48,101 bases of DNA from assembly GCA_947378965.1 (NCBI GenBank), contig CANCMG010000002.1, positions 69,938-118,038 on the forward strand, in the 5' to 3' direction. Below the pieces are notes generated by a model that made no database searches, was not told the DNA's origin, and saw only the letters and a list, made by a program, of their open reading frames with translations. The position numbers and the translations under genes were made by a program. Positions within the stretch are counted from its first letter, which is position 1; each line of letters starts with the position of its first letter. The stretch is from Alcaligenaceae bacterium. GTDB taxonomy: Bacteria; Pseudomonadota; Gammaproteobacteria; Burkholderiales; Burkholderiaceae_B. This document shows, piece after piece, positions 41,522-48,101 of this stretch.

Positions 41522-42481
41522 CTAAGACTTCCAGCGGATATGCTCGATAACGTTAAGCATATCAGCTGCAGGCGCGGCCGTAAATTCGACCATCCCTGCC
41601 CCGCTCGGATCCTCAAACCTCAATTGATGGGCGTGCAACATCTGCCTGGCCGCCCCTTCAATCGCTCGCCCACCGTACAACGTATCGCCTAACAAAGGAT
41701 GCCCCAAACTCGCTAAATGGGCCCGAATCTGGTGCGTTCTTCCAGTTTCTAGCCGACACGTCACTTCAGAAATATTTGAGCCACCATATTCGCCGACCCT
41801 GACAAGCTGGTAATGGGTCACTGCCGCTTTAGGTGCACTCAGGCTCTCGACCGACATCCTCACTGGCACTTTAGGGTCTCGTCCGATGGGGCGATCAACC
41901 GTACCCTGCTCAAGCATCCGCCCGTGCGCCAAGGCTAAGTACTGGCGACCCATGGTACGAGCCTGCAACTGACGCACTAAATGGGTTTGCGAGACTTCGT
42001 TTCGGGCAATCACCAGCAGCCCTGAGGTGTCTTTATCCAGACGATGGACAATCCCTGCACGAGCCACGTGAGTGAGCTCGGGGTAGCGGTGCAACAGCCC
42101 ATTGAGCAAGGTGCCTGACCAATTACCTGCCCCAGGATGTGTCACAAGCCCAACCGGCTTATTGACAACAATCCAATCGCTTGTTTCGCCTAGTACATCA
42201 AAATCAACGGGTTGCGGCACAAAAGCATGATCTTCTGGGGCCGGTTGTTCGTAGACGGTAATGACATCGTCTTCGCGTAAGGTTTGCCTCAGTTTGGCGA
42301 CTTTGCCATTCACCAAGACGTGTCCCCCCTGAATCCAGGTCTGCAACCGGCTTCGAGAATGCTGTGGCACAAGCTGGGCCAAGACCTTATCAAGCCGTTC
42401 GAGCGGCATTTCATCGGTGACGAGAAAAACTTGAGGTTCGTCTTCGGGTGCAATATCTTCAGAAATTGGGGTGTCGGTCAT
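41522..42481 (-). CDS. rluD: 23S rRNA pseudouridine synthase RluD
   Basis: 319 residues. An N-terminal S4 RNA-binding domain ('ERLDKVLAQLVPQHSRSRLQ', 'GHVLVNGKVAKLRQTL') is followed by the RluA-type catalytic domain: 'IVVNKPVGLVTHPG', 'GIVHRLDKDTSGLLVIA' with catalytic D149, 'AKVPVRMS'-like substrate loop region and 'CRLETGRTHQIRAHLASLGH'. RluD makes pseudouridines in helix 69 of 23S rRNA and is important for ribosome assembly. The ATG at 42481 was chosen to match the usual acidic leader 'MTDTPISEDIAPEDEP'. It is divergent from bamD with 50 bp between, as in many beta- and gammaproteobacteria. Confidence 0.95.
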   Translation of the reverse strand: MTDTPISEDIAPEDEPQVFLVTDEMPLERLDKVLAQLVPQHSRSRLQTWIQGGHVLVNGKVAKLRQTLREDDVITVYEQPAPEDHAFVPQPVDFDVLGETSDWIVVNKPVGLVTHPGAGNWSGTLLNGLLHRYPELTHVARAGIVHRLDKDTSGLLVIARNEVSQTHLVRQLQARTMGRQYLALAHGRMLEQGTVDRPIGRDPKVPVRMSVESLSAPKAAVTHYQLVRVGEYGGSNISEVTCRLETGRTHQIRAHLASLGHPLLGDTLYGGRAIEGAARQMLHAHQLRFEDPSGAGMVEFTAAPAADMLNVIEHIRWKS

Positions 42482-42493
42482 TGGGACTCGTCT

Positions 42494-42499
42494 TATAAT
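42494..42499 (+). promoter_or_regulatory. Consensus -10 box upstream of bamD
   Basis: A perfect TATAAT lies in the short rluD/bamD divergent gap, 33 bp before the bamD start. No good -35 element is found at the proper distance, so it is only a candidate. Confidence 0.35.
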
Positions 42500-42531
42500 C
42501 AGCACAGAATGCTAACACCAAGGATCATTTC

Positions 42532-43380
42532 GTGATGGGTCGCAACACTATTTCTTTGTTTCAGTCGCGCACTGCAACCACCTGGGCCAGAAGGCTCATG
42601 GTTTTATTTGCCGCTTTACTGATCGCCGGTTGCGGCACCAAAGGGCCCGAATACGATCCCACCGCCAGCTGGAACGTCGAGCGCCTGTTTGAAGACGGCA
42701 AAGCCGAAATGAACTCGGGTAACTGGCGCTTGGCCAAAGAGCGCTTTATGGCCGTTGAAACGCGCTTTCCGTTTGGTGTCTACGCGCAACAATCGATGTT
42801 GAACTTAGCCTATGTGCAATGGAAAGACAAAGAACCTGAACAGGGTTTGGCCACGCTCGGTCGCTTTCAGCAGCAATACCCAAGCAATCCGGCAGCAGAC
42901 TATGCTTTGTACCTTCGCGGCATCATCAACTTTACGCCCCCAAGCGCGGTCTTTTCCTCCCTAACTGGGCAAAATCCTGGCGAGCGCGACCCTAAGGCCT
43001 TGCGCCAATCTTACGCAGCCTTCAACGAACTTGTCGAGCGCTTTCCTGAAAGCCGCTACACGCCCGACGCGCGCAAGCGTCTCGAATGGCTGATCAATAC
43101 GATGGCCGAAAACGAGATGCTCATTGCGCGTTATTACTACGAAAGATTTGCCTATGTTGCGGCAATCAATCGGGCGCAAGTGGTCATCACTGAGTTTCAA
43201 GGTGTGCCCTCTTCCGAGCAGGCGCTTTATATCATGATGATGTCATACGAAAAACTTAAGCTCACCGATTTGCGCAACGACGCTGAGCGCGTGTTGCTGG
43301 CAAACTTTCCAAACACGACCTTAATTACCCAGGGCTTTCCGGGTAAATACAGTGCCTGGAACCCCTTACGGTTGTTCTAA
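42532..43380 (+). CDS. bamD: Outer-membrane assembly lipoprotein BamD (ComL)
   Basis: 282 residues. The signal peptide ends in the lipobox LIAGC with lipidated C34, so the protein is anchored in the outer membrane facing the periplasm. Five TPR-like repeats follow ('VERLFEDGKAEMNSGNWRLA', 'VETRFPFGVYAQQSMLNLAY', 'FPESRYTPDARKRLEWLINT', 'IARYYYERFAYVAAINRAQV'). BamD is the essential partner of BamA in inserting beta-barrel proteins. AAGGA lies seven bases before the GTG at 42532 and ten before the ATG at 42535, so either may be used. Its stop overlaps the convergent helicase gene by four bases. Confidence 0.95.
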   Translation: MMGRNTISLFQSRTATTWARRLMVLFAALLIAGCGTKGPEYDPTASWNVERLFEDGKAEMNSGNWRLAKERFMAVETRFPFGVYAQQSMLNLAYVQWKDKEPEQGLATLGRFQQQYPSNPAADYALYLRGIINFTPPSAVFSSLTGQNPGERDPKALRQSYAAFNELVERFPESRYTPDARKRLEWLINTMAENEMLIARYYYERFAYVAAINRAQVVITEFQGVPSSEQALYIMMMSYEKLKLTDLRNDAERVLLANFPNTTLITQGFPGKYSAWNPLRLF

Positions 43381-45362
43381 GCACCTTGCTCGGCGTGGCG
43401 TGTGTAAAACGCCACGGCCTCATCCAGTGAACGTGTGCGCGCAAACGGTGGCAAGCCACGCCACAGTTGCTTGCCGTAAGGCTTATCAACAAGCCGTGTA
43501 TCGCCCACCATCAACACGCCCCAGTCGGTTTCGCTGCGAATCAAGCGGCCTGCGCCCTGTTTCAGGGCAATTGCCGCTTCTGGCAGTTGGTACTCCATAA
43601 AGGGATTGCCACCGCGGCTACGGCAGGCCCGCAGGCGCGCCTCGAGCACAGGGTCATCCGGTGGCGCGAAGGGCAGTTTATCAATCGCCACCAAGGTCAA
43701 ACGGTCACCCTGAACATCAATGCCCTCCCAGAAACTGGCGCTTCCGACCAACACCGCGTGATCCAGGGTACGAAACCGTTCGAGTAAATCGCGGCGCGTG
43801 CCGTTACCTTGCCGCATGAGCGGCCACGTGATACCGAGACGATCATACGCATCACCAATCAAACCGGCCACGCGTTCGACCGCGCGCAGTGTGGTGCACA
43901 ACACCAGTGCCCCGCCCTGACTCGCTTGGATTAAGGGTATTAGCGTGTCGACAAAGGCAGGTAAAAAATCAGCGGATTGGGGTGGCGGCAATTGTTGCGG
44001 CACGTAAAGTAGCGCCTGAGTTGGATAATCAAACGGCGACTCAAGCCGCAGGGTTTGCGCATCGTCTAAGCCTAAACGCGAAGTGAAATGTGAAAAATCA
44101 CGATGCACGGACAATGTGGCTGACGTAAAGATCCAAGCTTGCCCGCCTTGCCGATAACGCGAAAACGCCTCAGCCACTGAGAGCGGGGCCGCGTGTAACC
44201 GCACGTGATGTAAACCGCATTCAACCCAACGAACCACCTGCTGCAGATCATCGATGGGTGCGCGCGACTCGCGGCTGGGTTGCCCCCACTTTGCTAAACG
44301 TTCGGCCAGCTCTTGGCAGGTGCGTGCCGCCGCAGCGAGGTCGGGATGTTTTTCTTCGACGCTTGCGAGCATTTTGCCGATTTCGTCGAGTGCGAGCTGC
44401 AGGGCTGTACGCGCAGCATCAAAGACCTCGGGTTCAGGAAAGGCCTCAAAGGTCACGCGCTTAGAGGGCATCTGCTCAAGCCCGGCGCAGGCTAAACGCA
44501 ACTCACGAGCGTTGTGTTCAACGCGGCGCGCTTGTTCAGACCAGTTTGTGAGCTCTCGGGCATGCGCCAAGCCAGCGATCTCAATCAGCTTAGCCAGATC
44601 CAGCAACTGGTGGGTTGACAGGCTATTGCCCAAGAACCGCGTCGCAGTGTCAGGCAATTGATGCGCTTCGTCAAACACCACGGTGTCAGCGGCGGGTAAC
44701 AAATCAGTGATGCCCTCGTCACGCAACATCAAATCGGCCATAAACAAGGCATGATTGATCACGACTACGTCGGCCTCTTGCGCTTGCCGACGCGCTTTCA
44801 ACACGAAGCAATCACGAACATTGGGGCAGTCTTGACCCAAGCAATTTTCGCGGGTTGAGGTCACACGTTGCCAGATTTCGGCTTCTTCTGGCACCGAAGG
44901 CAAATCGGCACGGTCACCCGTGCTGGACTGCTGTGTAAAGGTTTGGATATGGCGAAGTTGCTGAACTTCAGCCCGCGACTTTAAGCCACGATCTTCGGTT
45001 TGAAACTTTTCAAGGTGATAGTGACAGACATAATTGCCGCGCCCTTTGAGTAAGGCAATTGAGGCAGGCACGCTGAGGGCATCACGCACACGCGGCAAAT
45101 CGCGTGCAAACAACTGATCTTGCAGGGTACGGGTGCCGGTCGAGACCAACACTTTGCCTCCCCCAAGCAATGCGGGCACTAAATAAGCCCACGTTTTACC
45201 GGTGCCCGTGCCGGCCTCTGCAACAAGTGTTGAGCGTTCGGCGATCGTGCGCTCAACCATCTGAGCCAACTCGATTTGCGAAGGCCGTACACGAAAGCCA
45301 GGCGCAATCGCCGCGAGGGGCCCTTCGAGCGAAAAAAACTGAGACATCGACTGATCTGACAT
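43377..45362 (-). CDS. yoaA: DinG/YoaA-family ATP-dependent DNA helicase with 4Fe-4S cluster
   Basis: 661 residues from the ATG at 45362; an open frame runs upstream to a TTG inside the tex leader, but similarity begins here ('FSLEGPLAAIAPGFRVRPSQ'). Walker A is in 'EAGTGTGKTWAY' (residues 49-60), the DEAH box in 'VVFDEAHQLPDTA', and the iron-sulfur cluster ligands are C113, C174, C179 and C185 ('NCLGQDCPNVRDCFVLKAR'). Later motifs are 'WIFTSATLS', 'SFWEGIDVQGDRLTLVAIDK' and 'KQGAGRLIRSETDWGVL'. It resembles E. coli YoaA more than DinG, including the 'STGTRTLQDQLFARDLPRV' segment. Such XPD-like 5'-3' helicases help repair stalled forks. It is divergent from tex and convergent with bamD. Confidence 0.93.
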   Translation of the reverse strand: MSDQSMSQFFSLEGPLAAIAPGFRVRPSQIELAQMVERTIAERSTLVAEAGTGTGKTWAYLVPALLGGGKVLVSTGTRTLQDQLFARDLPRVRDALSVPASIALLKGRGNYVCHYHLEKFQTEDRGLKSRAEVQQLRHIQTFTQQSSTGDRADLPSVPEEAEIWQRVTSTRENCLGQDCPNVRDCFVLKARRQAQEADVVVINHALFMADLMLRDEGITDLLPAADTVVFDEAHQLPDTATRFLGNSLSTHQLLDLAKLIEIAGLAHARELTNWSEQARRVEHNARELRLACAGLEQMPSKRVTFEAFPEPEVFDAARTALQLALDEIGKMLASVEEKHPDLAAAARTCQELAERLAKWGQPSRESRAPIDDLQQVVRWVECGLHHVRLHAAPLSVAEAFSRYRQGGQAWIFTSATLSVHRDFSHFTSRLGLDDAQTLRLESPFDYPTQALLYVPQQLPPPQSADFLPAFVDTLIPLIQASQGGALVLCTTLRAVERVAGLIGDAYDRLGITWPLMRQGNGTRRDLLERFRTLDHAVLVGSASFWEGIDVQGDRLTLVAIDKLPFAPPDDPVLEARLRACRSRGGNPFMEYQLPEAAIALKQGAGRLIRSETDWGVLMVGDTRLVDKPYGKQLWRGLPPFARTRSLDEAVAFYTRHAEQGA

Positions 45363-45466
45363 ATATGACACCAAGAATCTAGGGGGATCATACCGCCTCG
45401 GCTGAGCAAGAATCCTGAGTGTGGCAAAATCGTCCGTTTGCCTTAGTTGAAAAGCACAAATTTCCA

Positions 45467-47905
45467 ATGACTGAATCGATTTCTACCAAAATTGCCACCC
45501 AAGCCACTGTAACAACCACTTTTAGCGCTCCCGTTACCTCACAAGAGGCCGAGGTACGGATCGTGGCGCAGTTAGCGCAAGAGCTTGGTATCCGTGCTGC
45601 GCAGGTGCTTGCCGTAATAGAACTACTCAATGACGGCTCGACTGTGCCTTTCATCGCACGCTATCGCAAAGAAGCCACCGGCGGTTTAGATGACACCGTA
45701 TTGCGTAATTTAGATACGCGTCTGTTGTATTTGCGCGACCTCGAAGAGCGTCGTGCAGCGATCTTGGCCTCGATCACAGAACAAAACAAACTTACGCCCG
45801 CGCTTGAAAAGTCGATCCAACAAGCTGACACCAAACAGCGTCTTGAAGATCTCTATGCTCCGTTCAAGGTCAAACGCCGTACCCGCGCGCAGATTGCTCG
45901 TGAAGCGGGGTTAGAGCCCCTGGCAGATGGCATTTTGGCTGACCTGCACTGCGACCCCGCTGCGCTGGCTGCACAGTACTTCAACGCCGAAGCCAATATC
46001 AACGATGTCAAAGCCGCGCTTGATGGCGCACGCGACATTTTGGCCGAGCGTTACGCTGAGAACGCAGATCTGTTAAGCGATATGCGTACACACTTGTGGT
46101 CGCACGGGTATCTGTATTCAAAAGTCGCCGATGGCAAAGAGGCCGACGGTGCAAACTTCAGAGACTGGTTTGATTTCAACGAACCTCTGCGCACCCTACC
46201 CTCACATCGTATCTTGGCAATGTTGCGTGGCCGTCAACAAGGCGCGCTCGAACTGCGCATTGGCCTTGAGGCTAGCCAAGACGTTCTGATCCCGCACCCT
46301 TGCATCGAACGTGTCGCTAATTTTCTAAAGCTTGGCAAAGACTTATTCGCTGCCGCACCCACGGCACGCGCTAAATGGCTAGCCGATGTTGCACGCTGGA
46401 CTTGGCGCGTCAAGTTGTTAACCATGTTCGAATCTGAAATGGTCACGCGTCTACGCGAAAGCGCCGAAACCGAGGCGATTCGCGTGTTTGCTGCCAACTT
46501 AAAAGATCTGCTTCTCGCCGCGCCTGCGGGCCCGAAGGCTGTTTTAGGTTTGGATCCGGGCATTCGCACCGGCGTCAAAGTGGCTGCGATTGATCACACC
46601 GGAAAAGTGGTTGAAACCGCAACCGTGTACCCGTTTGAGCCGCGCCGGGATCGCGCCGGTACGCTCGCAGTGTTGGCGACCCTTGCACGCCGACACAAAA
46701 TCGAACTCGTTGCAATCGGCAACGGCACAGCCTCGCGCGAAACTGAAAAACTCGTCGTTGATTTAATGGCGGCCCAGCCTGATCTTAAATTGACGCGCGT
46801 CGTCGTGTCTGAAGCGGGTGCCTCAGTGTATTCAGCCTCTGAGCTCGCTGCGCTTGAGTTTCCGGATCTTGACGTGACCTTGCGTGGTGCGGCGTCAATC
46901 GCGCGTCGCTTGCAAGACCCGCTGGCCGAGCTCGTCAAGATCGAACCCAAAGCCATTGGCGTGGGCCAATATCAACACGACTTAAATCAGCGCGAACTGG
47001 CGCGTTCGCTTGACGCCGTGGTAGAAGACTGCGTGAACGCCGTTGGTGTAGATGTCAATACCGCTTCGGCGGCATTGCTCGCCAGAGTCTCGGGGCTCAA
47101 TACCACCTTAGCCAAAAACATCGTTAGCTATCGCGATGAAAACGGCGCGTTTGCCAACCGCAAGGCGCTCAAAGAGGTTTCGCGTTTTGGCGAAAAGGCC
47201 TTTGAACAAGCGGCCGGTTTTTTACGCGTCCAAAACGGTGACAACCCTCTTGATCGCTCATCCGTTCACCCCGAAGCGTACCCAGTGGTTGAGCGCATTT
47301 TGAAAAAAATTGCCAGCGAAATGAAAGATGTGATTGGCAATCGCGACAAACTAAAAGGTTTATCGCCGGCCGAGTTTGTAGATGAAAAATTTGGCGTCCC
47401 CACGGTACGGGATATTTTGCTCGAACTCGAAAAACCCGGCCGCGACCCACGGCCAGAGTTTAAAACTGCAACCTTTAAAGAAGGCGTTGAAACGCTAAAC
47501 GACTTGCTGCCAGGCATGGTCCTTGAAGGCGTGGTGACCAACGTGGCAAACTTTGGCGCCTTTGTCGATATCGGTGTGCATCAGGATGGCTTGGTACATA
47601 TCTCGGCGCTCGCTGAAAAATTTGTGAGCGATCCGCGCGATGTCGTACGCGTTGGGCAAACCGTGCAGGTGCGTGTGCAAGAGGTTGATATTGCGCGCAA
47701 GCGCATTGCCTTAACGATGCGGCTCAATGACGATGCACCACCGGCGAGGTCTATGGCTGCGGGCGGTGGCTCAGGTGGCGGCAACGGTAGTGGTTCAGGC
47801 GGTCACAACAATCGGGGCGCGCGCAAACCTAACGCTAGCAGTGCAACCGAGCCAAGCCCAGGCGGTGCGATGGCGGCGGCGTTTGCCAAATTAAAACAGA
47901 ACTAA
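45467..47905 (+). CDS. tex: Tex, RNA-binding transcription accessory protein
   Basis: 812 residues from the ATG at 45467; a GTG at 45419 in frame is less likely. Tex homology starts near residue 25 ('VAQLAQELGIRAAQVLAVIE') and contains 'NDGSTVPFIARYRKEATGGL', the YqgF-like domain ('AVLGLDPGIRTGVKVAAIDH'), helix-hairpin-helix motifs ('GVDVNTASAALLARVSGLNT') and a C-terminal S1 RNA-binding domain at 683-752 ('GVVTNVANFGAFVDIGVHQD'). A flexible Gly/Ser/Asn-rich tail follows ('AAGGGSGGGNGSGSGGHNN'). Tex binds nucleic acid and affects transcription and virulence gene expression in Bordetella and other bacteria. It is divergent from the helicase gene. The 158 bp after it hold a small hairpin, GTGGTG/CACCAC (47939-47954), without a T-run. 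Confidence 0.95.
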   Translation: MTESISTKIATQATVTTTFSAPVTSQEAEVRIVAQLAQELGIRAAQVLAVIELLNDGSTVPFIARYRKEATGGLDDTVLRNLDTRLLYLRDLEERRAAILASITEQNKLTPALEKSIQQADTKQRLEDLYAPFKVKRRTRAQIAREAGLEPLADGILADLHCDPAALAAQYFNAEANINDVKAALDGARDILAERYAENADLLSDMRTHLWSHGYLYSKVADGKEADGANFRDWFDFNEPLRTLPSHRILAMLRGRQQGALELRIGLEASQDVLIPHPCIERVANFLKLGKDLFAAAPTARAKWLADVARWTWRVKLLTMFESEMVTRLRESAETEAIRVFAANLKDLLLAAPAGPKAVLGLDPGIRTGVKVAAIDHTGKVVETATVYPFEPRRDRAGTLAVLATLARRHKIELVAIGNGTASRETEKLVVDLMAAQPDLKLTRVVVSEAGASVYSASELAALEFPDLDVTLRGAASIARRLQDPLAELVKIEPKAIGVGQYQHDLNQRELARSLDAVVEDCVNAVGVDVNTASAALLARVSGLNTTLAKNIVSYRDENGAFANRKALKEVSRFGEKAFEQAAGFLRVQNGDNPLDRSSVHPEAYPVVERILKKIASEMKDVIGNRDKLKGLSPAEFVDEKFGVPTVRDILLELEKPGRDPRPEFKTATFKEGVETLNDLLPGMVLEGVVTNVANFGAFVDIGVHQDGLVHISALAEKFVSDPRDVVRVGQTVQVRVQEVDIARKRIALTMRLNDDAPPARSMAAGGGSGGGNGSGSGGHNNRGARKPNASSATEPSPGGAMAAAFAKLKQN

Positions 47906-48063
47906 GCTTTCAATTGCGACCTCAGAAAACGACGAGGCGTGGTGAGCGCACCACTCCCGATCGTTGGCCAAAGTAGAGACGATGGTACATTTACCGAACA
48001 GCTAATCACTGTGCTTGCGCGATCACCTATGTCTGAATTGATTTATTTTAAAAGGAGGTCACT

Positions 48064-48101
48064 GTGCCTATTGTCTACGAAAAACGCGATGGTGTTGCCT
48101 A
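48064..48101 (+). CDS. Start of an enoyl-CoA hydratase/isomerase-like gene (cut by window)
   Basis: A very strong ribosome site (AAAAGGAGG, 48050-48058) sits five bases before a GTG at 48064. The first twelve residues, MPIVYEKRDGVA, match the usual opening of crotonase-family enoyl-CoA hydratases ('PIxYEKRDxVAxxTLNRP'). Only 38 bases are inside the window, so the assignment rests on this short stretch and the ribosome site. Confidence 0.6.
   Translation, partial: MPIVYEKRDGVA

Overview
The window looks like a chromosome segment from a betaproteobacterium of the order Burkholderiales, most likely close to Alcaligenaceae. The clues are two periplasmic receptors of the Bug/TctC type, a phaC-phaB-phaR polyhydroxyalkanoate block beside pgeF, rluD, bamD and tex, and a paired cyanophycin synthetase locus. 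Base composition is moderately GC-rich. I could run no searches, so the taxonomic placement is inference.

Left part (1-19287, all on the minus strand) is a catabolic and redox region. In transcription order it holds an iron(II)/2-oxoglutarate-type oxygenase, two tandem pairs of Tat-exported molybdenum hydroxylases (each a 2Fe-2S small subunit plus a large subunit), soxX-soxY-soxZ-soxA and a sulfide dehydrogenase flavoprotein (soxF), a MarR regulator, a PreA-like dihydropyrimidine dehydrogenase subunit, hyuA-hyuB (hydantoinase/oxoprolinase), an orphan TRAP receptor and a further molybdenum hydroxylase large subunit cut by the window edge. The second hydroxylase large subunit, soxX, soxY, soxZ and soxA touch or overlap by 0-4 bases, so they are almost certainly one translationally coupled operon. 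No soxB or soxCD is present, and the SoxY carrier ends in an unusual version of its swinging arm. This is the most novel-looking part of the window.

Middle part (19460-28638) is uptake and accessory metabolism. It holds a branched-chain-amino-acid-type ABC transporter whose second permease and both ATPases are fused in one 843-residue protein, a PuuE/allantoinase-like polysaccharide deacetylase homologue, a wrecked RidA-family pseudogene, a CurA-like NADPH oxidoreductase and two convergent Bug receptors. The PuuE-like and RidA-like genes, together with PreA, HyuAB and the molybdenum hydroxylases on the left, suggest breakdown of nitrogen-containing ring compounds. The substrate is not visible in the sequence.

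Right part (28704-48101) is more conserved. It has a TMEM165/GDT1-type cation exporter, a cyanophycin locus (DUF1854 protein and ABC exporter-like protein, divergent from two tandem cyanophycin synthetases), the PHA genes phaC, phaB and phaR, and housekeeping genes pgeF, rluD, bamD, a YoaA-type helicase and tex. The first bases of an enoyl-CoA hydratase-like gene close the window. Three separate minisatellite arrays (unit 29, 18 and 25 bp) sit at gene junctions; one of them is read through as hexapeptide repeats at the N-terminus of SoxA.
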